From positions 448,001 through 512,000 of the forward strand of contig CANTUR010000281.1 in assembly GCA_947683625.1 (NCBI GenBank): a DNA stretch of 64,000 nt, written 5' to 3'. The position numbers and the translations under genes were made by a program. Source of the stretch: Mallotus nudiflorus (taxonomy: Eukaryota; Streptophyta; Magnoliopsida; Malpighiales; Euphorbiaceae). Positions 1-11,336 of this stretch are shown here, in pieces (positions within the stretch are counted from its first letter, which is position 1; each line of letters begins with the position of its first letter). Under the pieces are notes generated by a model that was not told the origin of the DNA, made no database searches, and worked only from the letters and a program-made list of their open reading frames with translations.

Positions 1-1232
1 TGAAGATGTATATCAGAGAAGAAAGCAGAGGAAATTACGTAATAGTGATTGATATATTTTGATGAAAATGGATTGGATTTTAGAAGGAGATGAGAGCATT
101 TGGGATTGACCGTTCCTACTTTATATTAGACATTTATTTATTGATTCGGTGAAAGCGTGTCGACTACAGAGCATGGTTTGGACACGGAGAAGGAGATGGC
201 GTTGGATTTCTTCTTCATTAAGATTAACAGTGTAAAATACCAAATGGTCAACAAAAATATAAAAATTATTTATTACCAATTGGCTCGGTAATAATAAGTG
301 TTGAATCCATGAACTTAAGTTATAAATTTGATCATTAGGGGGACATTTCTAAAAAAGAAAAAATTTAAAAATTATTCATTTATATCTGATTCGATTCAGT
401 TACTAAATTGATTTTCTCTACTGATCGATAAAAAAAAAATAAAATCAAAATGAAAATATAAAAATTAAAAAAAGAATTCACCAATCTAAGGAACTCAGCG
501 CTTTCAAAAATGTTATCCGTAATCAAACGAAGGATAATGCTGAATGTGGCAGGTAGCGAGGTGACGTTGCTGCTTACCACTTTTACGTTTCTGCCTTTCA
601 AATTTTTTTTATAAGCTATATTACTAAGAAAAAGATAATAAAAAATTACTTACATATTATAAATGTTTACATCAGCCCACGACAGATTGATTTCAGTTCA
701 CCTTAGGTTAAATTAAAAAACAAAAAAATAATTTCAAAAAATTAAATTTCAAAAACAAAAAAGTTGGAGGCAAAATGAGAAATGCTTTCAAAATTTTTTG
801 TCAAATGTCGTGAGTAATTACATCTATTGATATCTTTAAATAAATAACTCTTGTTTGAAGATATTTTAAAATATAAAATTTAAATTATGTACTCATTAAT
901 TTATCAACATTTAAAATATATAATCTTTCTATTAGATTTAAAAAGTAAAATTTTATAGAGAATTTTAAAGTAATTTTATTATTTATTTATTTTATTTTCA
1001 TTTTTATAACATAAACTATACTAATATATATATATATATATATAACACCGGGCGTAAAGGTAAAATGGTAAAATAATTATATCTAGGAAATTTACAAGTT
1101 TCACTGCGGTTTGACCATTTTTTGCATGCACATTACATTTTTTTTTTTTTACGTTTACGGAAGCGCTTTTCATCCTTTTTTTTTTCTTTTTTTTTTTAAT
1201 TTTTACGGTTTTCTTTATCCTTATTATTGTTC

Positions 1233-1277
<45 letters not shown>

Positions 1278-2442
1278 TCATAACTATTCTATTTTAATAT
1301 TATTCTTCATTCCTTTATTTTTATTTATTTTTTCTTTTTCTATTTATTTTATTTTATTTTATTTATTATTTTTCTGATTGCTTTTTAAGATATTTTTCTT
1401 ATTGTTTGTGGTTTTTTTTCATTTGTACAGCAGTTTTTTATTTTTTTAGATTATTTTGATAATTATTTTTTATTTTTTATTATTTCAACTTTATATTTTA
1501 TGAGATTACCTTGTTGTGGTTGTTTTTTTTTGTTTTTTTCAAGATTTTTATGATTTTTTTTTTCAAAACAACTAGAAAATCACTATAAAATAAAATAAAA
1601 AATTAAAAATGAACTAAGAAAAAAATTAAAAAAAATTACCTCAAAAGCAACAATTATTTGATTGTTTTAGTTGTTATTTTCGGTTACAAGTTATTTTCTG
1701 ATTATTATTGGTTTTTTTTTATTTTTCTGATTTTTTTTAAATAATAAAAAAAAACAAAAAACTACTCAAAAAACTAAAAATGAATCAAGAAAAAATAAAA
1801 AAACCACAATAACCACAACAAAAACAAGTTTAAAAACTGAAAATAAGCTAACAAAAAATAAAAAAAATAATCATAAAAATAACCAAAAAATACAATAAAA
1901 ACAAGTTCAAAAAATTGAAAATAAATCAAGAAAAAAGTAAAAAAAATCGAAAAAATAAATAACTGAAAAAGAAAAAGATATGGAAAGAAGAAGAATGAAG
2001 AATATAGTAGTTTTGAAAAATTAATTCCGCATCTTTAAACAGACCGTGATTTTGAAAAAAAAATTAGTTATTCGTGGTTTTGTAAATATTTTATTATTAT
2101 TATTTTTTTTATTATTTCTAAAAAAAGTCCCAATAACTTAGCCGTGTCGATGAAGTGGGCAAATTCAATCCAGATAAAACCAGACTCGGCTATCTGATAG
2201 GGTCCAGGGAGCCCGTTTAATGAACAAGTCTACGTTTCGATTTAAAGCAAAGCTTCTTCCTAAATTAAAATTGAGATCATCGCGTGAAGTTTGGCTGAGC
2301 ATGGCCATGGATGAAAATAATTCAAAAATTAGAAGATTCTGAAACTAAACTAAAAACATTTGTAAATATTATCTTCAAAATTGAATAGAAATACAAATTT
2401 TTTTAAATCAAAAGAAACTAATTTAAAAAAATTACAAATGTA
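1..2442. other. AT-rich intergenic DNA, no gene recognised
   Basis: I see no supported gene. The stretch is low-complexity: a TA microsatellite near 1024-1044, an ATT run at 1237-1276, a T-rich block (about 1111-1590) and then alternating A-rich and T-rich blocks to about 2010. Poly-Leu/Phe/Ile open frames here come from the base composition. The less skewed parts (1-240 and 2130-2300) showed no domain or RNA fold I could name. Confidence 0.6.
1237..1276. repeat. (ATT)n microsatellite
   Basis: About 13 uninterrupted ATT units inside the T-rich block. In one frame it reads as a poly-Leu run, which is not evidence of a gene. Confidence 0.95.
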
Positions 2443-2588
2443 GGATGAAAAATATTTATGTGTAATTATTGAAAAATTAAATTTTTATTAATATTATATT
2501 ATTATTTAGGATTTTTATTTAATTATTATGAAAATAATTATATTTAGTATATTAACGTTTAAATATATTATATTTTGGGTGTTTCATA

Positions 2589-2720
2589 TTAAAGAAAATG
2601 AAACTCTCAATTAGTAACAATCAGACAAATCTTTTTTAAATCCCTACTCATCCGGATTTAGTTATTCGAGAAGAAAACATTTATCTGATTATTACTAATT
2701 GAGAGTTTCATTTTCTTTAA
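2589..2720. mobile_element. Hairpin MITE, copy 1
   Basis: A 132-bp palindromic element. The 36-bp outer arms (2589-2624 and 2685-2720) are inverted complements with one mismatch, around a spacer of about 60 bp. TA dinucleotides flank both ends, consistent with a TA target duplication. It has no coding capacity. The superfamily is uncertain because the ends do not match a Stowaway terminus I know. A second copy lies at 9523-9653. Confidence 0.75.
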
Positions 2721-2735
2721 TAGTAGGTATATCAG

Positions 2736-2840
2736 TATATATTTACAATCGATTCCAAAGAGAACCATATTAACTATATTTACAATCGACTACAAAGAGA
2801 ACCATATTAACTACATTTACAATCGATCTCAATTTCTACA
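2736..2840 (+). repeat. 37-bp tandem repeat, about 2.5 units
   Basis: Two full units beginning TATATTTACAATCGA and ending CATATTAAC, then a partial third, directly downstream of the MITE. The same array lies at about 9667-9770 in the right copy of the duplication. Confidence 0.85.
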
Positions 2841-4236
2841 AAGTGATCTTAATTTCACAACAAATCATGCAATACAAACATCTGCCAATAATGCGCAGAT
2901 CAAATATCAAATATTATATTGAGACTTTAGGAGTGAGATTTTGAGTTTAATTTCTACATGCAACATGTTATTTATTTCCAAGAATGCGTAATCTTTCTTT
3001 TCAAAAAAAAATTAGATTATATATTTAATTACAAAATATAACATATTTAGAAAAATTACCATATTTATGATAAAATTAAAAATTTAGAACAAATGGCAAA
3101 CATTTAATCTTTTTATATTAATTATAATTAGTTGATATGTTAATATGGCTACTATCACTTGACATATTATCTCTGCATTTGATTATGACAAAAAAAAAAT
3201 AGCAGACTATATTTATCAATTATTGATCAAATTAAAATATTTATATCAAAATTGCCAATTAGGAGTAATATTTTAATTGGTATTTTTACTTGTGAGTATC
3301 CTAGAGATTTTGAGTTTAGATTTCTATAACCATCATCCATCAATATTAATGGAATTATCATTTTTATGATTAGTGTTAAAAGGGGTTAAATCTCACAGTC
3401 ACCATCCGCTATCCCCCAATATAACTGGAGCTATCGCATTCATGGTGAGTGTTTAGGGGATGGCTACCCCATCATCGTCTATGACTATCTATCATCCATT
3501 GCTTTTAAAAAAATTATATTAATACTAAAAATATAATCTAAATACATTTATGGTGAGTATTAAGGGGATAACCACCTCTATGTAGCTCACAACTATTTCC
3601 ATTGATTTAAAAAAAATTATATTTATGTTTTTGTCACGATCTAAACCCGAGGGTATGTGACCGGCACTAGGGAATGGGAAAGCATAAGGCCCCCGAAACC
3701 CGTAGTAATCCAAAAGGAAAAGAAAATAAAACCATTCATATTTTAAACTTTAATTAATAACAGAACATATTATCAAACTGATTTTTCTCAAAACACATAA
3801 ATTCAACTGCTTAATAAAAATGTGTTTCAACATTTCATATTATAAATTGAATTTAAATCTTATACATAAGCGTAGTTTACACAATTATATTTAAACTATA
3901 CAAATCCTTAGTACATATACTACTGCAGCAGCCTAGATTAACACACAGTACAGCTTACAATGACCTACATAAAATAGCCGGTAAAGAAGAAACCCGGCGT
4001 GGAGGTAGTCTGAGGTCGAACTCCTAAGTTCCTGAAAAAAATAAATTGAGGGGAATCAGACCTCACTGAGTAAGTCAATAAAAAGAGTTGTACAGTTTGA
4101 AAACCTTTGAAAACTATATATGTTTATAGTGAAAATAACTTATAATGTATAATTATAGCTTTTGAAAAATCTCGGTAGAACCCTAAACCCAAAAATCTAA
4201 ACGGCCAATCGGGCTCACTTACTCCAACTAGACTAT

Positions 4237-4430
4237 CGGTCCCCGAGAGCAAGGGCATCAACCGAGGCACCAAGCCGTAGTCATTCACTTAATCCAAATA
4301 TATGGCACTGGCGGTCCCCGAGAGCAAAGGCATTGACCGAGGCACCCATCCCAGTCCATTATCAACCTTACAATCACTGGCGGTCCCTGAGAGCAAAGGC
4401 TTCTACCGAGACATCCGTCCCAGTTTAGCA
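4237..4430 (+). repeat. Tandem repeat of about 70-75 bp inside solo LTR
   Basis: Three diverged copies of a unit beginning CGGTCCC(C/T)GAGAGCAA start at about 4237, 4312 and 4381. A weaker version of the same motif is in the gypsy LTR near 49600, so it is an internal feature of this LTR family. Confidence 0.8.
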
Positions 4431-5251
4431 TTCACCAATCAAATATATATTACGGATCCATCTCTCAATCTCTACCATGTGCACATAGTCCTAGTGAAGC
4501 CCACCAGGTAGCCCGTTCTACCAAAATTTCTCAAAATCAATTTTTAAATAAATAAAATGCATTTAAATCTTAAATAATAGTATTAAATTAAATAAATCAT
4601 ATAATCAATGTAATAAAATACGAGCGCATGCATTCTTTACATAAACACACGCACAGATCGTTCTATTGACTTACAGGATGAATGCGAAGGCTGACGACCA
4701 CGCATCTGCCTCGGTCTCACGGCTTCCACTCCGAAATGCTCTAAAAGAAACAATAACAAATCGGCCTTTAAAATATGACTATGGAATCGGAACCAACAAT
4801 CAACAAAATAATGAAATTTCAGGCTGACTCGAGGAAAACGGGCAAGACTCGATAGACAGGATATAACCTAACTAACGGTAAAAATTTTACGAGTATTACG
4901 TTTTACGAGAAAATCTATCGAAATTTCGGCAGAGTCTCCTCTGTAAAATGGACATCTCTCTACCGAAGGTAGAGCCAGACCTGCATAGAAAATGCACTTC
5001 TAGTAATCACAGACGCCCACACTCGAGTCAGGCTTCCAAAACTACATTTTTGCCTCGACCGAGATCACAACTCAATAAAATATCGAGAATTATTAACATT
5101 TTTCTCAAAACAAATATTTCACATACACATATACTAAAAATAGACAAAAATATATAAAATCTCAATTATTCAAAAAAAAAATTAAACGACTAAATTTTGT
5201 ATTCCTTCGTTAAACATAATTATATCCTAATTTTAAATCCATTAAAATGTA

Positions 5252-5275
5252 TTATATATATATATATATATATAA
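5252..5275. repeat. (TA)n microsatellite
   Basis: About 12 TA units within the solo LTR. Confidence 0.9.
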
Positions 5276-6227
5276 TATTTGGGATTTAATATTCAAAATT
5301 AACCCCACTTAATTAAAAGTATCAATTAATTTATACAAATTGTCTAAACCCTTAAATATTAATAAAACTAATTAAAATATATATTTAACTATATATAGCG
5401 AAAAATTACAATTTTTACCCCTAAAATATATAAATTACATAATGTGCTATTAATACTAAAAAAATTCCTTGAAATTATTTAATCATCTAAAACTTATTTT
5501 CTCAATGTTAAATTCTTAATATAATTAAAACAAATAAATGACTTCTAATTTCTTCTAAAATATAATTTAACCTAATATTAAATTTTTTTTTTGACATAAA
5601 CTATAAAAATTCCTAAAATTTGAATAATATTCAAAAGAATTATTTTCTTTACTCTAAAATTAATATCAACTCATAATAACACCAAAATACCAAAAATTAT
5701 TATTATTTATTATTTTTATAATTAATTTACGAAAATTCCTAAAATAATATTAAAATATTCAAAATTTCACCAAAAATCAAAATAAATTCCAAAAATTATA
5801 AAAAAATTCATAGAAGTAGATTGAGCTACTAGGAATCACATTTGTAAAAGGGAGTTTGCATGAATCAAGCTAGATCGAGCTAAAAAAAATTTCAAAACCC
5901 TAGAGCTCAAAACCAACAATCAACCAATTCATGACCAAAGCTTAAACTAAGCTTGGAATGAGTCTCACCGGTGCAAGAGGAGGGAATTGACACCGGAATG
6001 GAGTGAAACGGTGGCCGGACGGAGCTTGGCCGATTCTAGGAGCTACTCTCGACTTCTCCCTATTTCAGAGATTCCGGCAGCTCTGCAGGCAACCGGAGGT
6101 GAGGGAGAAGGAGGAGGAGGCAGCAGGTGGTGGTCGGAGATGGGAGAGGCGCAGTGACGATGGCGGTCGGGGATGTCGCGCGGTGAGGAGGGGTTGAAGG
6201 AGATGGGGCTTCGGTTTCTTCTTCTTC

Positions 6228-6231
<4 letters not shown>

Positions 6232-6276
<45 letters not shown>
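6232..6276. repeat. (TA)n microsatellites in solo LTR
   Basis: A run of about 22 TA units. A second TA tract lies at about 6345-6377, followed by short CATATACTA repeats to 6420. Confidence 0.95.
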
Positions 6277-6280
<4 letters not shown>

Positions 6281-6343
6281 ACTACTTATATATATATATT
6301 AATATATAGTTATGCATGTATGTATATAGATAAATATTAGTAC

Positions 6344-6384
<41 letters not shown>

Positions 6385-6576
6385 CTACATATACATATAC
6401 TACATATACATACATATGCACACAAATTACTTTAATATACACATCTAAAACAATATCTAACCTTAAATATAATATTAACATAAATAAAACATAATATAAT
6501 GCAAAAGTAACTATTAGTAATACTATTTGAGAAAAATATCCCTTTTTATTTAAATAAATATATATAGGGTATTACA

Positions 6577-7177
6577 TTTTTAAATAAAACTATTATATCA
6601 TTAACAATCAATAACGCTCTCTCACACTATAATAGAAGAGAGAAAGTTCGGGATAGACTTCCAAATTTGATGATCAGACAAAGAAAGAGCAGCTTTTACT
6701 AATACATGGGCTGCACTTTAAGCTAGTAATAAATTTTTACTTTGCATAGACTATAAATAAATTAAATATTTTAAAATAAATAATTGAATACTTTTAATAA
6801 ATTAAAAAGTATGAATTTATCAAATGTAAAAATGTGAGCACTTATTATTTTTAATTATTGAATAAATAAAGTAAATATAGAAAATAAGTGAAAAATTATA
6901 TATTTTTACTTTTAGATTAAAAAAGAAAAGTGTTTTTATTTGAATAAAAGAAGATGTTTAAGTTAAAATAATCTTTTATGAAAAGGATAAGTAATGTTTT
7001 AAATATGATAGAATTAGAGTGTTTTATATCAAATAAAACATGTGTATTTTAATAAAAATAAATATTTTTAATATTTTTATTAAAAATATTGAATTTTAAT
7101 AATTTAAACATAAGTTTTTAAAAATGAATGTTGAATTATGAAGGTGAACATTTGTCAATTTGTTTTTGCTTAATAAT
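6577..7177 (+). repeat. Duplicated block B, left copy (non-element part)
   Basis: AT-rich sequence repeated almost base for base at about 10535-11120, ending at the same Copia insertion point. In the right copy it directly follows block A, whereas here the solo LTR separates the two. No gene was seen. Confidence 0.9.
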
Positions 7178-7369
7178 TGTCAGTTGCATATTTGTTACAG
7201 AGTCAGTTATGTATTTGTTACAACTTGTTGTATATTTGTTAAAGTTGTTTTCACATATTTATCTTTTTTGTTGTTATACAACTGTTCGTATATACCTGTA
7301 CCACTATTTAATTCATCATACATCTAATGACAAGAATCAATTCATTCCCGTCATATAGCATCTCTGACT
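7178..7369 (+). mobile_element. 5' LTR of truncated Copia element
   Basis: A 192-bp LTR starting TGTCAGTTGCAT, matching those at 11121-11312 and 15661-15852. A Met-tRNA primer-binding site, TGGTATCAGAGC, follows immediately at 7370-7381. It is preceded by ATAAT, the same target site as the complete copy (ATAAC). The two copies are therefore one insertion duplicated with its flank. Confidence 0.9.
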
Positions 7370-7393
7370 TGGTATCAGAGCTTGGCTCACAAA

Positions 7394-7957
7394 ATGACTT
7401 CGCAAAACTCATGTTTGTCTTCCTCTTCTAATTCTTCTTTCTCCTCTTTATCTCAAACAACATCAAACACCATTACAACTCCTTCATTCAGCTCCTCACC
7501 TTCTTTAATTACTGCTTTGACCAATATTCAACAAAGCTTCTCAATCAAACTAACCCAAAAAAATTATTGCAGTTTACTCCACTTTTCAATTTCTATAATC
7601 TTCATGGCATTGCCAATGGTACTAAAGTCGCACCTCCAAAAAAGATTATTGATCCCACTACAAATCAATCTATTCTCAACCCAGAATAAATTGCTTGGTT
7701 TGCTAAAGATCAACTCTTTTTTCCTGGTTATTATCATCAATTACAGAAGAAATATATCCACATCTTATTGGACTTAGCTCAACTTCAGAAGTATGGAGAG
7801 CCTTAGCCTCTGCCTATGGGGTCATCAGCCATGCTCAACGTACCTAGCTGCATATCGAATTACACAATCTGTCTAAAGATGACAAACCAGTGTCCCAATA
7901 TCTTTATCAAGCAAAGACGATTGCTGATTCTCTCACATTAGTCTGATAAGCCATCTC
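7394..7957 (+). pseudogene. Truncated Copia gag pseudogene
   Basis: This is the N-terminal part of a Ty1/copia gag, beginning MTSQNSCLSSSSNS as in the copy at 11337. Compared with that copy it has a short deletion near 7565 that removes the start of the conserved NYxxWKLQ-type segment and shifts the frame. It also has further in-frame stops. It ends abruptly at 7957, where a fragment of duplicated block A follows. Nothing after gag is present, so the element cannot encode protease, integrase or reverse transcriptase. Gag would have formed the cytoplasmic virus-like particle. Confidence 0.85.
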
Positions 7958-8131
7958 ATATTTAGAAAAATTACCATATTTATGATAAAATTAAAAATTT
8001 AGAACAAATGGCAAACGTTTAATCTTTTTATATTAATTATAATTAGTTGATATGTTAATATGGCTACTATCACTTGACATATTATCTATGTATTTGATTA
8101 TGACCAAAATAAATAGCAAACTATATTTGTA
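7958..8131 (+). repeat. Fragment of duplicated block A
   Basis: This fragment matches about 3041-3215 and 9949-10125 with few differences. It is joined directly to the broken gag, so it marks a rearrangement breakpoint. Confidence 0.88.
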
Positions 8132-8291
8132 AAGAATCAGTATTTTAAATTAAATAATATTATTTTAGGATATATAGTATTAATAATTATAAATTTTATT
8201 CATATATTGTTATTTTTAATTGCTGATAATATTTACGTATTTTATTTTGAAGAATTATTTACGTAAAAATAATTTATTTTACGTGAGATTA

Positions 8292-8292
<1 letters not shown>

Positions 8293-8382
<90 letters not shown>
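8293..8382. repeat. Perfect (AAT)n-(ATT)n palindrome
   Basis: About 14 AAT units followed head-to-head by about 15 ATT units, giving a near-perfect 90-bp inverted repeat with no spacer. Poly-Asn and poly-Ile frames on both strands are artefacts of this. Confidence 0.95.
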
Positions 8383-8383
<1 letters not shown>

Positions 8384-8412
8384 ATTGAGTGAAGGGCATT
8401 TTGATAGTTTTA

Positions 8413-8415
<3 letters not shown>

Positions 8416-8457
<42 letters not shown>
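8416..8457. repeat. (TA)n microsatellite
   Basis: About 20 TA units, 35 bp after the AAT/ATT palindrome. Confidence 0.95.
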
Positions 8458-8460
<3 letters not shown>

Positions 8461-9389
8461 AAATTTTTTCGTGTCAAACTTCCTTTTCTTCTTCTTCTTC
8501 TTCTCCCTCACTCTCAGTCACCACCATCACAGCCACCACCGGACCGCCTCACTTGCAACCAATGACCACCGCCGCTTCCCTTTCCCTCCAGCTACCGTTC
8601 GATGCCTTCAGCACGCCAAAAAGCTGCCTGGATCGCTGAAATTTGAAGGAGGCCGAAAGTGGAAGCTTTCTCTTACCGGTGAGATTCCAGCCATCTCAAC
8701 TCGTCAAACTAGACTCTTTCAAAAGCTTTTCATCCAGTGAGTCCATTTTTGAGCTCTGTTTGAGCTCAAAACCTCTAGATTTTTAGATATCTCCAATTTT
8801 TAGTTTATGTATTTTAGGGTTTTTGAATTTTTTGAACTTGATTTAGGTTGATTCATGAAAACTTGTTTCACAAATGTTGATTGTGGTAGCTCGAGCTTCT
8901 CACATATATTTTTTCATGAATTTTTGTGAATTAATTTGAATTTTGGTTAATTTTTTATTATTTTAATATGAAATATTGAATTTTTGATAATTATGTTAAT
9001 TAATTATTTTTATTGAAAATTTAGTTGAATTTGTGTTTTTAATGTGAGTTAATAATTTTATAATATTTAAAATAATTTTTGGTGAATTTATATAATTTTT
9101 TAGAATATTAATTATATTATGTAAATTTTGTATTATTGAGTTAATTGTGTAATTTTGTGAAAATTATAGTTAAATAATATGTTTTAAATGATTTTAAAAT
9201 TATATAGGGTATTAAAATGATTTTTATAAATTATTTACTATTTTTAACTAATTAATACTAATTTTTAAAAATTAATTTCAAATAATATATTATTTACTAT
9301 TTCGGTGATTTAATGGGTTTTTAATTACTTTTAATACATATTTAGGCTATTAAAGCTATTTGAATGTATAAAAGTGAATTTTTATTATT

Positions 9390-10535
9390 TTATGTGTAAT
9401 TATTGAAAATTTGAATTTTTATTAATATTATATTATTATTTGGGATTTTTATTTAATTATTGTAAAAATAATTATATTTAGTGTATTAATATTTAAATAT
9501 ATTATATTTTGGGTGTTTCATATTAAAGAAAATGAAACTCTCAATTAGTAACAATCAGACAAATCTTTTTTAATCCCTACTCATCCGGATTTAGTTATTC
9601 AAGAAGAAAACATTCATCTGATTATTACTAATTGAGAGTTTCATTTTCTTTAATAGTAGGTATATCAGTATATATTTACAATCGATTACAAAGAGAACCA
9701 TATTAACTATATTTACAATCGACTACAAAGAGAACCATATTAACTATATTTACAATCGATCTCAATTTCTACAAAGTGATCTTAATTTCACAACAAATCA
9801 TGCAATACAAACATCTGCCAATAATTTATTTATCATATTAATATATTATAGTATTAGATGAATAATAAATATTTAAAAAATAAAGATAATAAATTTGTAA
9901 ATGTCATAATTAATTATTAACGATTATATATTTAATTACAAAATATAACATATTTAGAAAAATTACCGTATTTATGATAAAATTAAAAATTTAGAACAAA
10001 TGGCAAACATTTAATCTTTTTATATTAATTATAATTAGTTGATATGTTAATATGGCTACTATCACTTGACATATTATCTCTGCATTTGATTATGACAAAA
10101 AAAAATAGCAGACTATATTTATCAATTATTGATCAAATTAAAATATTTATATCAAAATTGCCAATTAGGAGTAATATTTTAATTAGTATTTTTACTTATG
10201 AGTATCGTAGAGATTTTGAGTTTAGATTTCTATAACCATCATCCATCAATATTAATGGAATTATCATTTTTATGATTAGTGTTAAAAGGGGTTAAATCTC
10301 ATAGCCACCATCCACTGTCCCCCAAATATAAGTGGAGCTATTGCATTCATGGTGAGTGTTTAGGGGATGGCTACCCCATCATCGCCTATGACTATCTATC
10401 ATCCATTGATTTTAAAAAAATTATATTAATATTAAAAATATAATCTAAATACATTTATGGTGAGAATTAAGGGATAACTCCCTCTATGTAGCTCACAACC
10501 ATTTCCATTGATTTAAAAAAAAATTATATATATAT
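9390..10535 (+). repeat. Duplicated block A, right copy
   Basis: Colinear with 2443-3631 except for a replaced stretch at about 9825-9930. It runs without interruption into block B, so this copy shows the arrangement before the solo LTR inserted in the left copy. A 63-codon open frame at 10044-10235 has no recognisable product and is not conserved as a frame in the left copy. Confidence 0.9.
9523..9653. mobile_element. Hairpin MITE, copy 2
   Basis: A 131-bp copy of the palindromic element at 2589-2720, with the same arms and TA flanks. It was duplicated as part of block A rather than inserted separately. Confidence 0.75.
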
Positions 10536-11120
10536 TTTAAATAAAACTATTATATCATTAACAATCAATAACGCTCTCTCAAGCTATAATAGAAGAGAGA
10601 AAGTTCGGTATAGACTTCCAAATTTGATGATCAGACAAAGAAAGAGCAGCTTTCACTAATGCATGGGTTGCGCTTTAAACTAGTAATAAATCTTTACCTT
10701 GCGTAGACTGTAAATAATTTAAATATTTTAAAATAAATAATTGAATACTTTTAATAAATTAAAAAGTATGAATTTATCAAATGTAAAAATGTGAGCACTT
10801 ATTATTTTTAATTATTGAATAAATAAAGTAAATATGGAAAATAAGTGAAAAATTGCATATTTTTACATTTTAGGTTAAAAAAAGAAAAGTGTTTTTATTT
10901 GAATAAAAGAGGATGTTTAAGTTAATATAATCTTTTATGAAAAGGATAAATAATGTTTTAAATATGATAGAATTAGAGTGTTTTATATCAAATAAAACAT
11001 GTGTATTTTAATAAAAGTTATTAAAAAAAATTGAATTTTAATAATTTAAACATAAGTTTTTAAAAATGAATGTTAAATTATGAAGGGGAACATTTGTCAA
11101 TTTTTTTTTTGCTTAATAAC
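10535..11120 (+). repeat. Duplicated block B, right copy
   Basis: Matches 6577-7177 and ends at the complete Copia element. AT-rich, no gene seen. The last five bases, ATAAC (11116-11120), are the left target-site duplication of that element. Confidence 0.9.
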
Positions 11121-11312
11121 TGTCGGTTGCATATTTGTTACAGAGTCAGTTATATATTTGTTACAACTTGTTGTATATTTGTTAAAGTTATTTTCACATA
11201 TTTATCTTTTTGGCTGTTATACAACTGTTTGTATATACTTGTACCACCATTTCATTCATCATACATTTAATGACAAGAATCAATTCATTCCCATCATATA
11301 GCATCTTTGACT
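11121..11312 (+). repeat. 5' LTR of Copia element
   Basis: Starts TGTCGGTTGCAT and ends directly before TGGTATCAGAGC. It pairs with 15661-15852 along its full length. Confidence 0.93.
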
Positions 11313-11324
11313 TGGTATCAGAGC
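11313..11324 (+). other. Primer-binding site, initiator Met-tRNA
   Basis: TGGTATCAGAGC complements the 3' end of plant initiator Met-tRNA, the usual primer for minus-strand DNA synthesis in Copia elements. It abuts the LTR. Confidence 0.92.
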
Positions 11325-11336
11325 TTGGCTCACAAA

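Larger units (their letters stand above)
2443..3631 (+). repeat. Duplicated block A, left copy
   Basis: This segment is repeated in the same orientation at about 9390-10535. It carries an LTR-tail sequence, a hairpin MITE, a 37-bp tandem repeat and a unique-looking tail ending at a T-rich site. About 140 bp (around 2875-3012) differs from the right copy, where a different sequence stands in its place. It ends where a gypsy solo LTR is inserted. A third partial copy of 174 bp lies at 7958-8131. Confidence 0.9.
3632..6576 (-). mobile_element. Ty3/gypsy solo LTR, 2.9 kb
   Basis: The segment starts TGTCACGATCTAAACCC and ends GGGTATTACA. Read on the minus strand it therefore has the TGTAATACCC...GTGACA ends of a plant gypsy LTR. 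The same family bounds the gypsy element at the right of the window (48691 and 63671). It is flanked by a T-rich 5-bp target duplication (GTTTT/TTTTT), and the right copy of the surrounding block (about 10515-10545) lacks it, which shows the insertion site directly. No internal coding region is present, so it is a solo LTR, presumably left by LTR-LTR recombination. A GC-richer part (about 5990-6220) is leader-like, and its short open frame is not taken as a gene. Confidence 0.85.
8132..9390 (+). mobile_element. Fragment of gypsy-type LTR, + orientation
   Basis: Sequence from about 8460 to 8940 resembles the reverse complement of about 5790-6200 in the solo LTR. Shared features are a C-rich leader, an ACCGGTGAGA/TACCGGTGAG step and a run reading GAGCTCAAAACC...AGGGTTTTTGAA...TTGATTCATG. 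It is therefore a related LTR in the opposite orientation. The start (TGTAATACCC type) and the end (GTGACA type) are not found. It runs into block A at about 9390. A short open frame over the leader is not taken as a gene. Confidence 0.6.

Noticed and set aside
1111..1377. 88-codon + strand open frame rich in Phe and Leu
   Set aside because: It is a translation of T-rich sequence and an ATT microsatellite, with no domain or codon structure.
4302..4511. Repeated peptide LAVPESKG suggesting a repeat protein
   Set aside because: The repeats are a DNA tandem repeat inside a non-coding LTR, and the copies differ in frame and carry indels.
6003..6197. GC-richer 64-codon frame that could be a small gene
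   Set aside because: It lies inside the solo LTR. The region is the LTR leader on the other strand, with a counterpart at 8460-8700.
8220..8639. 139-codon frame with poly-Asn and poly-Ile
   Set aside because: Produced by the AAT/ATT palindrome and the TA repeat. The 3' part is LTR leader sequence.
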